A stretch of 64,000 nt of DNA from Hesseltinella vesiculosa. Lineage: Eukaryota > Mucoromycota > Mucoromycetes > Mucorales > Cunninghamellaceae. The stretch is taken from the NCBI GenBank assembly GCA_002104935.1, contig MCGT01000005.1, positions 124,001 through 188,000 on the forward strand. The letters are read 5' to 3'. Positions 33,964 to 46,097 of the stretch are shown in pieces; position 1 is the first letter of the stretch; each line of letters opens with the position of its first letter. The notes under the pieces were generated by a model. That model had not been told where the DNA came from, did not search any database, and saw only the letters and a list, made by a program, of their open reading frames with translations. The position numbers were made by a program, and so were the translations under genes.

Positions 33964-35400
33964 ATGGTCACTGTCCAAAAAATCGTAATGTCGACACACC
34001 TGAAAATAGGTACGCATGTCGACTGACGGTTCATTTTCTTTGGCTTCTTTTTTTTTTTTTTTTTTTACGTTCGTATTTGGGTAGATTGCACGAGTGACTG
34101 AAACAAGGTGGTCGAAGCTGTACGTGAGCGTGGCCATGGCTCAATGTATTTGTGTGGTGATCATCCAATCTATTATCTGTTACATGAACGACAGCGAAGC
34201 TAAGCTGCTACCGGCACCACCGAGTGAAGGCGTGCTCAGTCCTAGCATTCCAGAAACAGAAATACCACAAATGGCAGCAGATCGCTTGGATCGTATCAAG
34301 TGGGAAAACATTTGCTTTATTGGCTTTCAAGCCTGGTTTGCCATGATGACCATTGATGCGGTAAGCGAAAAATTAAACTTTTTTCCAAATTAAAAGCGGA
34401 AACGAATCGCATTTTTCATCTTAGACTGTCTACCAAAACACAGCAGAGATCCTAGCTTTGGCAAACATCAATATCATCTGTGCCATCCTTGGAGCCCTGG
34501 AGGTCGTGGATGGCAACATCTGGATCAGCAAACTTGCCAACACCAAATTCGACCTCTCGTATCTCTTGACCGCCAGCCAGCTTGAAGTGTGTCTTGCAGT
34601 TGTCATTCTGTTCTACGCCTGTATTCTCGCCTATCTCAGCTACCAAATGTCACGTCAATTCGGTTGGAACATTTACAAAAAAATCGGCGCTGATATTCAA
34701 ATTCAAAGCATGTGCCCTGCATATGAAAAAAAAAAACCAACCTAACCCTCCTCGCTTTGCTTGATTAGAAATGTACCGCATCTTCCAATTCTTTGTGCTG
34801 GCTCTCAAGATCGATATCTTTACGCAATTCTTAGTGTCAGTATTCTACGTGATACAGTACGTGATAAAACTTGGTGTGCAATGGGAAATTGGCATCCAAT
34901 TGGCCATCACCATCCTCATGCTGCCGATGCTCTACTTTGCCCGTATTGCCGTAAGAAAAAGGAAAAAAAGTGTGGTGGTGTGGCAATTGCTAAACTGGGC
35001 AATTCTCCCATTCTTTTGATCTCCATTTTTAGGGTAGCTCAGAATGTCATGGGCGGATGGTTATTTTTATCACTTTTGAAGCCATCGTCATTGTTCATTA
35101 CACCCTCATTCTCTTGCAAACTGTTGATACCACCAACAGCTGGTATGTATGGATCTGCCTCGGTAAGTACCACTTGACAAAAAAAAAAAAAAAGTAGCCC
35201 TCAACCCCTCCACCTCTGTTGTAGTCGGCGTGGGCATTGCCATTGATATTGGGACTATTGTTCTTGGGATTCTTTGCATGAGAAATTTTGGCCGTGGATT
35301 GAAACCCTATGTGCAACGTGGTGCAGAGAACAAGAACAGGCATGTCCTACAACTCCATAAAACACAATCAAGACTGTCGTGGCGTATAGACGACGAATAA
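33964..35400 (+). CDS. Polytopic membrane protein, UPF0658 Golgi-type
   Basis: Six or more exons join into a protein with about seven hydrophobic spans, e.g. LYVSVAMAQCICVVIIQSII, ALANINIICAILGALEVVDG, AVVILFYACILAYLS, FFVLALKIDIFTQFLVSVFY, LAITILMLPMLYFARI, VIVHYTLILLQTVDT and VGVGIAIDIGTIVLGILC, ending with a polar tail. The motif YRIFQFFVLALKID and the overall span pattern resemble fungal UPF0658 Golgi membrane proteins, whose role is unknown. The 5' end is uncertain: the frame RVTETRWSKLYV has no ATG, so a 21-base first exon (33964-33984, MVTVQKI) spliced by a GTAATG donor to 34085 is proposed; otherwise translation would start at 34136. The last exon's TAA is at 35398. Confidence 0.55.
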
Positions 35401-36124
35401 GCCTGTGGTTTTTTTTTTTTTTCCATATTTTTGATATTTTATTTCTCCTCCCTCCATGTATAGTTTATTCTTTGTATTCCCATAAATGACAAAAATATAT
35501 CTCTCTTCTTGGTTTTTGGTGTAGCTGGACATTCCTGAAATTATATTTTGTAACGTTACAATTGGCGGTCTGATCACCCAATCTCATGATTTTCTGGGGA
35601 ACAAAAATAAAAAATTGGGTCCTTCATTTCGCTCCTGGATGTCTTGTCATCTCCATTGCCTTGCAGTGCTACAGAATAGGGTGCGAACTGACAAAAAAAA
35701 AAAAAAAAAAAAAGACGAGAGAAAATGACCAGCTCAACCAAGAGGAGCCAGCCATTGTCCAATCATTTTTTTTCACGAGGACAAGATTGAACACGCTATC
35801 ATCCCATCAGCACCTAAATAAAGCACCACACCAAGAGCTTTGTGCGCTGGAACCTGAAGGTTGCGCCAATCGAACCAAGCCCTAGCCGGGGAACAAAGCC
35901 TAACCTGGCTCTGCCAATTTGACAAGGTGACCTCTGATTTCTTCTCTTTTTTTTTTTTTTTGGCGATTTCCATATGTTAAAAAGCGGTTTTATGCAATTT
36001 TTTCCTTAGAGAAGGGTGGGGGATACAAGTGAGGTACACAAAGAAATTCTATTAAGCTACACAAAAAAAAAAAAAAAGAGCATTTCTATGAAGAGGAGAG
36101 ATTGAAAGGGTACAGGATTGGATT
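35401..36124. other. Intergenic with homopolymer runs
   Basis: Convergent 3' region of the UPF0658-like gene and MDJ1. It contains T runs at 35410-35422 and 35948-35961 and A runs at 35693-35713 and 36062-36076. Only chance frames are visible; no RNA gene is recognised. Confidence 0.45.
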
Positions 36125-38180
36125 CTAGTCTTGTTTCTTCTTCTTGTCTTGGTCATCGTGGCACATTTTGTCCTTGAGTTTGCCAAAAGCGTTTTTGAAG
36201 AAGCCTGATGACTTCTTTTCATCATCATCATCATCGTCCTGGTCATCGTCATTGGAAGGAGGGCTGATATCTTCGGCGGACAAGGGGTCGTCGGAGGATG
36301 TCGTCGTTGATTCGGAAGGAGGTGTCTGCACGGCAGGTTCGACGCGGTATTCGTCGTCCACAAGACTGGCATATTTTTCAATCAGCTCACGAGCCTCACC
36401 CTTGACAGAACTAGAGCATAGATGGAAAAAAAAAAGAAGAGTGAACAATTGGCGATGGGTTTCTCTGGCTGGCACTTACCGAGGCAATTCCACTTGGAAG
36501 GTCACGATCTGGTCACCACGGTTCATGCTGGACAGGCGCTGGATGCCACGGCCACGCATGGCGATATTGTCACCGGGCTGAGAGCCCGAGGGCACGCGCA
36601 GTTCAACGTCACCATCCACAGTGGGGATACGGATCTTGCCGCCCAGGATGGCTTTATGGAAGGGAATCTTGGCGTCCAATAGAATATCGTAGTTGCGGCG
36701 ACGGAACACTTTGGAAGGCAGGATCTACAGAGAAAAGCAACGACGGTGAATCTTGCAAGAGAGGTGACGGGCAGAGACTTACATTCAAAGAGACATACAA
36801 GTCGCCCTTGGGGCCAGAGCCCTTGACGGGAGCATCACCTTCGCCAGCGACACGGATACGGGACTGGCTATCCACACCAGCCGGGACATTGACTTGAACA
36901 GAGGTGCGTTCACGCATCTTGCCAAGACCACCACAAGGTGAGCATCCAGCGCCATAGGGAATGCTTGTGCCAGCCCCACCACAGGCTTGACAGGTCGTTT
37001 GCATATGGAAGCCACCCATGGCAATGGTTTGGACACCACTGCCCCGACAGGTGCCACAGGTTTCTTTGGCCTTGCCGGCCTTGAGGCCCGAGCCACGGCA
37101 GGTATGACAGTTGGTCACGCGCATCACGTCCACATTTTTTGTCGTCCCTTTGACAGCTTCCATGAACGTCAAGGTCAAAGGTGCCTATGGTCCAGGACGG
37201 AGACCGAGAGAAAAAAAAATGAAAGAAACTGGCACCGAGAAGCTTTTTTCTCCTTTACCTGGATATCATCACCTTGGACATTTTGGAAAGGATCGGCACC
37301 ACCTCGACCGCCGCCGGGAAAACCGCCGCCTTGGAAACCACCGCCAAAGAATTGACTAGGGTGAGAAAGAAAGGTCAGTCAGCACGGTGATTTCTTTTTT
37401 CCCCACTGCTCACGAGAAGATATCATTGACGTCAAAACCACCAGGATGACCGGCGCCACCGGGGCCGCCGGCGCCGTCAAAGCCATGGCCAAATTGGTCG
37501 TATTGCTGTCTCTTTTGATCGTCAGACAGGATTTCGTAAGCTTCTTGAATTTGTACAAATTTCTCTCGGGCATCCTTGTCCTTGTTGGTGTCGGGGTGGT
37601 ATTGTTTGGCAAGCTAGAGAAACCAAATAAACCCGGTGAGTGTCTGTGTGTTTCCTCCCCCGAAAACTCTTACTGCATAATAAGCTTTTTTAATATCGCC
37701 TGACGAGGCAGACTTGCTGACGCCCAGCACTTCATACGGATCTCGTTTCATCCTTGTCGCATCTAATCAAGTCGCATGTGAATAATCATTATCAGAATGG
37801 ATCGATCGTGCATCCTTGGCTGTTGTTTGCACTGCTTACCTGAAGAATGGAAATGGCGCTGTTGAGGCAAAAAAAAAAAAAAAAAAAACAACAACAAAAA
37901 AAAGGTGAGCTTTTTAAATTCATTGCTGGATCAATGCTGAGAGGCAGATCGTTACCTTTTGATGCAAAGTAGGAATGGCTCCAATGCCATATGTGTTGGC
38001 TACATCGAATGTCGGATTAGGCTGTTCCTGTCATTTAAGTTTTTTTTTTTTTTCATTCTTACTTTTCATGGCAGAGGCGGTCATGGAGAGAGGTTGTTGG
38101 TGATAAGAAGGGTTAGCGACATGGCGGTATAATCGGGACGTGCTTTTAGACACACGCCACACAGTACGAGGCAAAGACAT
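36125..38180 (-). CDS. MDJ1: Mitochondrial DnaJ (Hsp40 type I) co-chaperone
   Basis: Co-chaperone of matrix Hsp70. The amino end is a presequence ([20 protein letters not shown]) continuing through two tiny exons to RHFHSS. The J domain follows ([20 protein letters not shown], with YHPDTNKD giving the HPD motif), then a Gly/Phe region ([14 protein letters not shown]), and a zinc-binding domain with four CxxCxGxG repeats ([32 protein letters not shown]). Next comes a substrate-binding region ([27 protein letters not shown]). The tail is acidic then basic (SNDDDQ to DKKKKQD). Exons 1-3 are 38063-38180, 37956-37999 (44 bases) and 37840-37858 (19 bases); phases 1, 0 and 1 fit only if the second exon begins after GATGTAG. 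The remaining introns are conventional. Confidence 0.92.
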
Positions 38181-38407
38181 CAAGATGTAGAAAATAAAAA
38201 TAAAAAGAGGGGAAGGACAACGGGAAAAAAAAAAAAAAAAGCAGAAATTCAAGCCTGAAACCCACCGCCGCCCATTGGACTAAAAAACGAGAGATTGACA
38301 GGTGTTGTGGAACATTCAAGAAGCATCCAAGAAGTTGCGATTTATTTCAACGTAGGCACAGATTTGCCCAGAGGATAGGTAAAGAGGTAGAAGGGGGGAT
38401 CTAGTGT

Positions 38408-39494
38408 TCAATAGGTGAATCGGTGCAATTCGTCTTGCTCAGCACAGTCTTCACAGAACCACTTGCCCTGAGGAGGCTCGTTCAAACCCACACAAGAATA
38501 ATGAAACCATTCCTTTTCACACTACCAAAAAAAATAATAGGTGAGTCAAAAGGGTTGAGCAAGACACGTTTCATCTTACATTGGCACCATCACAAGCAAC
38601 CATATCGCCAAACGACACTTGATTACAATAGCAATATCTTGGCTCATGCACCCTGGAGGAAGATCGGTGCGTGAGAATTTAAAAAAAAAAAGAGAGAGAG
38701 AGACGCTCTGCTTTCGCATACCGTTTCCTTGACTGAGATTGCTGGCCATTCATTAGCGTTTTTCGTCGAGAGGCTATTTAAAAAACGAACGATCAATAAA
38801 GAAGGAAACGGGGGTGGTCGTGTCTTTTACGTTCTCGTGACCACGCAGGATCCAAAGGCGGTCGTCGACGGGATTGTAGGGTCGAGGTGGATGAGTTGGA
38901 ATGGGTTGATGAATGGATGCGAAGGGAGGTGGAGGAAGGGGAAGCGTGAGAGGTGACGGGGTCTTGAGGTGAGTGCATCCATTCTTTGGGGACGAGCTGG
39001 CTTTTGGCCATTTGATTGTCGATACGTTCGATATGGCGTGAGATCAGGTCATACATGCGCATGGCTAGCTCAATCTTCTGGTCTTGTTTCTGCAAGGCGG
39101 CTCGGAAATCGGTTTCCAGCTGCCGACGGCTGGGCGAGCTGGGACGTGGCAAAGGAGTCGATGGGGAAACCGCGGCGTTTTCGTCATTCACCGTGGTGCG
39201 CATGAGCTTGAGATATTTCCGTTTCTGCTTCCCATACACATCGCGGTAACCTATCATTTCATATAGAAAGACGGGTTTGTATTAGCTTTGGGATGAAAGC
39301 AAGATCTATTTAAAAAAAAAAAAAAAACTTGCGTTGAAAGTGCTCATCCATGCTTCGTAGCTCATGCATGTGTTGATCGATTTCAGACGGCAAGTTGGCA
39401 AGACCTACATTATAGTCAATAGATCTGCTTGATGACCGGCCTGTTGCTTACTTTCAACATAGTCTTCAAAAATATCGGCAATCGAGACGCTCAT
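38408..39494 (-). CDS. ING-family PHD finger protein
   Basis: Chromatin reader of the inhibitor-of-growth family (yeast Yng1, Yng2, Pho23), subunits of histone acetyltransferase or deacetylase complexes. Exon 1 starts [15 protein letters not shown]; then [19 protein letters not shown] and [18 protein letters not shown] form the ING amino-terminal helical domain. A Ser/Pro/Arg-rich middle follows, and the last exons encode the C4HC3 finger: [31 protein letters not shown] and [10 protein letters not shown], ending HRFTY. The residues that cup trimethylated H3K4 in this family (the aromatic before CYC, and the W in EWFHYSC) are present. Which of the three yeast paralogues it matches cannot be decided by eye. 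Confidence 0.88.
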
Positions 39495-39768
39495 TTCTTT
39501 TTCGTTCTTTCAAGCAAGCTGCGTTTCAAGTCAAGGTATTAATGGGGAACAAGGATGATTGATGGGAATCAAAAAGTACAAGGGATATACAGACGAACAA
39601 AAAAAAAAAAGAAGGGCTTCGTTTTTTTTATTATTCTTTCGCCAATGGCTTCAATGGCAAAGCAAGGTCGTGGAAGAGGGGAGGGAAAAGGTACAAAAGA
39701 GAGGAGGAAAAAAAAAAAAAAAAAAAGGGAGGGATGGAATTCATTGTCCGCAAGGCATAGCTTGCTTT

Positions 39769-41864
39769 TCAACGTGAGCGCTCTGCTTGTTTCCGACGCC
39801 AACGAGGGCCCATGTACTTGGCAATGATCACGTTTACCGAGGCAAGTAAAAGGCCACCGCCACAGATACTAAACAGAATACCATCGCCTAGATCCGTCTG
39901 CAGGGCAGGTGCGTAAAGCGTGAATATCCCGGACAGTCCATACCGAGCCAAGTTGCTGCAAGCTGACAGAAAATGAGAAAGAAGCAAAGGATCGATAAAG
40001 TGTCTTACCCGTCACTGCACCGCCTTTATAACGGAAGCAATCTACATAATAGGTAGACAGGTAATTGTACGGCACCAGCAGAAACGCGCCCACTTTTTCA
40101 AAAAAAAAAAAAAATAAATAAATCAGCCACCGAGGCACAATGTTTTTTTCTCCTGCACTTGCAGAAAAACAGAATCACAAGGCCCACAGCAAAATGCACA
40201 TTTTCTTGCACACACCAACCATAGCCAATGAAAGTCAGACATTGTAGGAGAATGCCAGCATAGAACACCCAGCCGCCTAACCGCATTTCCGGCTCAATCC
40301 TATTGGGATGCTTGGCCGTCTGCTCATTGTAACGTTTATCTGCACTACGGCCTCCATACTAGGGTAGAGGAAAGACATTAGCTGAGTTTTTTTTCAGGAG
40401 GATCATTACCATGGCGCCGGCCACTGTGCCGAAGCTCATGCTGAGCGGAGTAATAAAAGGAATGAGGCGGTTGGTTTCTGGAAAGAGGCTCTTACGGAAG
40501 GTAGCAAAGACCAACCATACCAGTAGACAAGCCATATTGATTGGTATAGGTACGAGTGAACAGAGTGTTGACGGTGAAAAAAACCATGTACCTTGCATGC
40601 GGGAATTCATAGTGAAGGTGAGAAAGTTTTCAGGGCAAAAAAAAAAAAAAAAAAACTGCCTACAGCAGGCCATGGAAACTAATGCACAGAGCAATGTTTG
40701 GGTATTTGAACATTGCCAAGGCTGAAAAAGGGTTGAGCCAGTGACGTTTGGTCGTTTGCTTGTCGTCCATGGAGCGGGTGGGGAAGTGGGTTTCGGGGAG
40801 AAAAAGCAGCATGGCCAGCCATACAAAAATCGTCAGGGCTGTGATGAACCAAAAATTACTGCGCCAGCTATAGTTTTGTGCCAGTGCACCACCGATCACA
40901 GGTCTACAGGTGAGAATGGAAGGGTTGGCGCCGGGCTTTTTCCTGAAGTCAAATGTTTACCCAAAGGCTGGACCTAGCAATGGCGCGGCGGTGTACCTGG
41001 AAAACCGCGGCATTTTAAAGCTGGCAGGGGACCTGTGCGTGCGAGAAAGGGGAAAAGTCTTACCAACCCATGGCACGGCCACGTTCCGAAGCATCAAAAA
41101 TGGCTCCCAGAGAGGCAACGCCGAGGCTCATCACACTGCTGGAGCCCATGGCGGAGACGATTCGGAAACCAAGGAACATGGCCATGTTTGTGGCAAGAGC
41201 GCATCCCAGATTGCCGACGATCGTGATGAAAAAGGAGATCAGGTACACAGGCCGACGGCCTACCGAGGAATAAAAGAAAAGCATAAACGACTTGTTTCCT
41301 CTTTTTTTTTTGTTGCCCAACTGCCGTACCCAGGTTGTCGCTCAAGGAAGACCAGAACAAAGGCTATTCAGAAGATCTGGTTAAAGAAAGGCGTTGGCTG
41401 GCACTGGGCACGCTTACGAAGATGGCGGTGATAAACGTAAATACGGAAACTAAGTTTGGATGATCAGTCAGCCATCGACGCTTGCTTTCTTCTTACTGCT
41501 GGCATTGACCATGAGATCGCTCGCTTGGAAGTCACGCTGAATATAAAACAGGGCTGGATACTGAACGGGAGGGGTCAGCTTGCGTCGAAGCTCATTCTGT
41601 CCTTTCTTACGTAGATGGTGGCGGCCATGGGCGATCTTTTTGGTAAGGTGTAACTAATCACGTGACCGTGTGCATCAAAGTCACTTACAGCATGGACCCT
41701 GTGGCAATCATCAAGAGAATGCAGTTTTTGGCGAGTTTGGAAGCAGCGCTGGGATCCCCTTCGATCGATGGCACTGCGGTGCATTTTCGTCGCCATCGCT
41801 TGGTGCTTCCATTTCCTTTCAACCCATTGGGAGTGGGTGCTATCGTAAAAAGACTACTCGACAT
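39769..41864 (-). CDS. Major facilitator transporter, DHA1 (drug:H+ antiporter) type
   Basis: Plasma-membrane transporter expected to have 12 spans. The spliced amino end reads MSSSLFTIAPTPNG, then ILLMIATGSMLSPMAATIYY and PALFYIQRDFQASDLMVNA, which match spans 1-2 of DHA1 proteins. The loop GRRPVYLISFF between spans 2 and 3 is the MFS signature. FRIVSAMGSSSVMSLGVASL and DASERGRAMGW, then PVIGGALAQNYSWRSNFWFI and LFLPET, give spans 4-6 with motif C and the PET motif. The second half (about 40740-39769) is cut by at least five introns, two with very long A runs on the plus strand. The start at 41864 gives a short cytosolic leader; an ATG at 41998 is an alternative. The substrate is unknown. 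Confidence 0.82.
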
Positions 41865-42247
41865 GGTGAAAAGAAGAAGAAAGGCGGAAAAATGAAAGGA
41901 CTGCACCTGAGCCCAGGGCCACTCCTTTTTTTTCACAGGGAAAAAAAAGGTTCCCGGTTGAGACTTTACCCAGAGACTTGACGTTCCCAAAGGAAGACAT
42001 TTTCAACCTAAGACAAATCTGGACAAATCCCCTCGGGACGAGCTCATCCATCTTGATTGCAATCAAGTCAGAAAAGCGTCTGGCTGAAACACATCGCCAC
42101 GTGTGTCAACCGCGATAAACAAAAAAAAAAAAAAAAGAGGCACTTTAATTGATGAAAGTGTGATGTATGAGGGGGTATCCAAGAAACAAAAAAAAAAATC
42201 TATCATGAGAAAAAGGAGGGATTACAAATACAAGTAGAGAGGAGAGG

Positions 42248-43015
42248 CTAGATGGAGCGCTTCCATGAGGATTTGATGGTGTTGGGCTGCAAGGACACTT
42301 TGACTCGTTGCAGCATGGTGCGATAACGGGTGGAGGCCGGTTCTTGCAAGATGTCTTGGATACATTGGGTGGAGGTATCCAAGGCAGGCAGACTGGAGCG
42401 AAGGGTGGGCGACTTGAGTTTGGAGAAGGAGGAGAGACGATCAAAGGAGGGAAAGCTAAAGGAAGTGGGGGAGGAGTGGGAGGAGGAGGTGGAGAGGGAA
42501 GGCGCCATATCGGACGAGGTGGGAGGGGATTGAGGCGAGCTGTGGGAAGCTGAGATCCAGGGAATAAAGGCGTTGACACGCATCAGTTCAACCACACACT
42601 TGTTGAGTTTGGTAAAGATGTTTGGGTGGAAGTTGCCGTTGTCGAGGTGAGCAATCAAGTCTTGACGTAGATCGCAGGGGATATTGATTTCTTGGTTGGC
42701 ACTTGACCGGATATATGTGTCGAGCATAGCTTGGCTCTTCTGTTGAATCACATGGAAAATCAGTCGATCATTGTCAGTGAGATGATCTTCTTGACCACGC
42801 AAGAACTGGAAACCGTCATCTTGAGGTGTCAGCCGAGTACACAGGTCATTGTATTCTTGGACATCCAGCCAGAAATAAAGGTTTTCGCAACAAAAGGATC
42901 GTTCGAGATAGGCTTGAAAATGTTGAAAGCAAGCCGAATCGGGATGTTGTAGCAATTCTTCCAAGGTTTTCGGTAAGCAGATGGGTGTTAGAGCCGGTGA
43001 CGGTGGTGAGGTCAT
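42248..43015 (-). CDS. RGS-domain protein
   Basis: Regulator of G-protein signalling, which speeds GTP hydrolysis on a Galpha subunit. Single exon, 255 residues. The RGS box covers about residues 15-145: LPKTLEELLQHPDSACFQHF, then FCCENLYFWLDVQEYND, and near its end FTKLNKCVVELMRVNAF. The carboxy third is Ser/Pro-rich (SSPTSFSFPSFDRLSSFS) and ends in a short basic segment. The domain is interrupted by a loop (TPQDDGFQFLRGQEDHL) somewhat longer than in minimal RGS proteins. The neighbour on the same strand is a cyclic-nucleotide phosphodiesterase, so both could damp the same cAMP pathway; this is inference from position only. The start is the methionine before TSPPSPALTP. Confidence 0.88.
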   Translation of the reverse strand: MTSPPSPALTPICLPKTLEELLQHPDSACFQHFQAYLERSFCCENLYFWLDVQEYNDLCTRLTPQDDGFQFLRGQEDHLTDNDRLIFHVIQQKSQAMLDTYIRSSANQEINIPCDLRQDLIAHLDNGNFHPNIFTKLNKCVVELMRVNAFIPWISASHSSPQSPPTSSDMAPSLSTSSSHSSPTSFSFPSFDRLSSFSKLKSPTLRSSLPALDTSTQCIQDILQEPASTRYRTMLQRVKVSLQPNTIKSSWKRSI

Positions 43016-43870
43016 TCGATTTTGGTTTTTTTTTTTTTGGAGAATGAGAAAAAGAGGAGTCGAGATGGGGCTATTTAAAAAAAAACCAGCACACAATATC
43101 AATCAAAATGGTTTTGGAGTAGGTGTTCTATATTAGCATAGAATGAAGAAAAAAGGAACAGATTGAAATCGACGATAGCAACAAAATAAAAAGAAAGAAG
43201 GAACTGAGAAGGTGGAGGTCCCAAAAAAAAAAAAAAAGAAGGTCCCCTTTTTTCCCATTGAAACGCCGCTTGCGTCATCTGCACCAGGTGAGCCAATCAA
43301 TGGCCGTCCTTTTTTTTGCGCGGACATCTTGTCTGCAGCCAAAAAAAACGTGGCCAAAGGTGCCTGAATCCTTCCACCAATCAAATCGCATCACTGGAAA
43401 ATCCCTATTTCGTCATTCAATGATGACTTCCGTAAGACAGTGCTTCCCACTTTGTACATGTTGTCGGACATAAAAAGAACATAAAAAGAAAAAAGGCAAG
43501 GAACCGAGGCTGAAAAAAAAAAAAAAAAAAGGTTTCCATGCAAGGGTTTCATGAAGAATTCAGGTACGCACATGGCAAAAGAAAGTTTTTTTTTTTTTTT
43601 ATTTCAGGGAAGATCCTTATTTGAACAAGGGAAAAAAGGGAGGCAACTCCATTTGGTAAGTATGGTACCAATCGGGAGGCTAACTCAAAACCGAGAAGCT
43701 GAAAAAAAAAAAAAAAAAAGGTGGGATCAAGGAAACAACAGGGTGTTTATCAAAATAAATTTACAAGAAGAAGATAAAATACAAGAGAGAAAAAGAGAAT
43801 ATAGCCTATAGATACACAAAGAGGAAGGGAAACCCGGTCAAGGCCGAGAGGGAAGAGCGGGATGGAAAAT
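43016..43870. other. Intergenic with repeated A runs
   Basis: Region between the RGS gene start and the phosphodiesterase stop. A runs occur at about 43220, 43513-43530 and 43700-43718 and T runs at 43028 and 43586. CCAAT pentamers appear near 43293 and 43378 (as CCAATCAA), and could belong to the RGS promoter. No gene is seen. Confidence 0.4.
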
Positions 43871-45515
43871 TCAAAGATTGTCTTGATGCGGATGATGAAG
43901 TGGATCGTAAAAAGGAGGGATGAGATCAGAGAAAAGAAAGGATTGGCTGGCACTTTGATGGCAAGGAGAAGGATGACGCAAACGCAAGGGACGGCGAGAA
44001 TGACGATGCAAATGGGACCAGGGATGGGTTGGTTTTACAATGCGGCATGGATGACGTGATGTCAGAGGTTTGTTGCGTTGAAAGAGGCTAGTGGATGGCA
44101 CACTGACCCGACGACGGGACAAAGGAGGGGTATCAAACAAGGTTGGCGGAGTCAGCAGCGTGGAGGTGGAAGACAAGGAGGAGGCCATGGAGGAGGCGCT
44201 GGAGGAGCTGGAGGAGCTGGAAGAGGTGGTGGGGGTGGGGGTGGGCAGGTCCGAAGGCGCATGGTAAGGAAAAGGGGGCGGACACTGAGGCGTCAACAAG
44301 GTTAGAGGGGTGGCATGAGGGTCCTTTTCCAATTGCAACCAATGATGTCGGTTGGAGGCCAAGGTTTGGGTGAAGACGGCAGCTTTGGGCAGCAAGGCAT
44401 GGAGGGCGTCAAAGTAAGGTTGGATGACGGCATCGCCAAAGGAGAGACTGATGCTGACTTGATTGGATTGGTGCCGATCCATGCCGGGAGAGATGGCAAG
44501 ACCAGCACGTCGTTCGGCATCACCTTGGCGAAAGAATTCTTGCACAATCAGGTCGGACCATTGCTTAGCGATGGGCCAAGGGCGCACTGTGTTACTGATG
44601 TCGGCTGCATGCAAGATGATCCGGCAAAAGTCGTGGCGTTGGGTGCTTGTCAACGTGGTCGTCACAGGAGGTGAGAAGGAGGTGCGGGTGGGCGTAGGCA
44701 AGTGGGCTTTTGGTGGCCAATCATTGTCGACGGATGTTCGATCCGAGAGTGCCTTTACCATTTGCAGAGCCAAGTCTTGTAGATCATCGTGGTATTTCAT
44801 ATCGGTTGACAAGATCAATTGCTCCAATTGCGTTTTCCAGTCGTCGACCAAGGCTTCAAACAGCTTGTGCTTTTCCACCAGGTCAATGGCAATTTCCAGT
44901 GAATAGTTTTCTAGCACCGAGGAATCGCTGTAACGCTTGGCCAGGTCGGTCTTTGCCTTGACTTGATATAAATTGTTATAACCAGGCTATTCAAAACAAG
45001 GGTGAGTTTGTCATCGAAAAAAAAAAAGGAATATTAATAATTATAATAAATTACATGGCCGACGTCATGGCAAAGAGCAGCGACAAGTAAACAGGGCAGA
45101 TCCTTCGTTTGTAAATAGTGCATGCCATCCAATTCCACCAAGACATAGTACAACATGACGACAATATCAGCCGCATGATAAAACGAATGATAGGGAGTTT
45201 GTTGATAAGCACGATCGACGTCCACCAAAAAATCCAACCAAGCCGAGGCTGTCCTATCTACAGCGGTAAAGAGATCCAATTGACCAAGTAAACCAAGAAG
45301 ATGACCGTATAGGTCCGTGCGATTGAGATCCAAAACATGCCAGTCTGGTGTAATCTTTGGGCTCACTTTGTCTTGCAGCCATCGCACAAGGTGCTACACA
45401 GAACACAGAAAAAAAAAAAGTCGTTTGTAAAACAATCAAACCTTAAAAATAAGCTTACTCGTTCAATAATAAAAAGATCGTTTGCAGGAAGTTGATTGTG
45501 TTTCAGTATCAGCAT
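43871..45515 (-). CDS. 3',5'-cyclic nucleotide phosphodiesterase (class I)
   Basis: Hydrolyses cAMP to AMP. Three exons. Exon 1 starts MLILKHNQLPAND and is spliced to HLVRWLQDKVSPK. The catalytic domain follows: YHSFYHAADIVVMLYYVL, then HDVGH spliced to PGYNNLYQ, which completes the metal-binding motif HDxxHPGxNN. VLENYSLEIAIDLVEKH and FCRIILHAADISNTVRPW carry further metal and substrate residues. After the domain comes a Ser-rich stretch (TTSSSSSSSSSASSMASS) and a His/Pro/Arg-rich tail. The tail reading is uncertain because an intron could change the frame near 44060. The amino end is short compared with other fungal PDE2 proteins. It lies next to an RGS gene. Confidence 0.88.
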
Positions 45516-46097
45516 GTTTAGACAGTGAATGGCAATGCAACAACAAAAAAAAGGAGCGCACTCTTTTTTTTTTCTTTTTTTTTTCTTATCAAGGAGGGGA
45601 GTGATGTGGTTCTACAATGTCGTTATCAATCGTTCAAGAGGAGAGAAAGAGCAGCACCAGAAGAAGAACAGTAAGTAATGGTGATGACAGACAACAGATG
45701 CTATGAATGGGGAAAAAAAAAAAAATAAAAGTAGAGAAAAGAGGAAGAATGGAAAAAGGGGGCAACAAGGAAAAAAAAGAGGGCCCTCCAAAACAATGCC
45801 GGCCAATCACAGCTCGGTATTTTCTCCAGCGACAACACTTCGCCACTTATGGCTCCTTCATGGCCGCCCTTCCAAATGGCACTTGGCAAATCCTGACCAT
45901 GGGGGTGATCAGATTTTTTCAAGCTTCGATTTGGCTGGTTGTTTTGTCTTCCTTGCGCCTTGCCGGACGGATAGAAAAGCCAGCCAATAAAAAGCGAATA
46001 AATCTCAAGTAACACGCGGTGTGGTGGCCACCCCTCCTTTTTTTCTTTTTCTCTTTCTTTTTCATCAAGTGTCATCCCTTTTTTTATCTAATTGAAC
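45516..46097. promoter_or_regulatory. Divergent region, PDE / SAR1
   Basis: About 580 bases between divergent starts. It contains GCCGGCCAATCACAGC at about 45799 and AGCCAATAAAAAG at about 45981, both with CCAAT cores, plus T runs at 45564-45583 and A runs at 45713. No exon is recognised. Confidence 0.45.
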
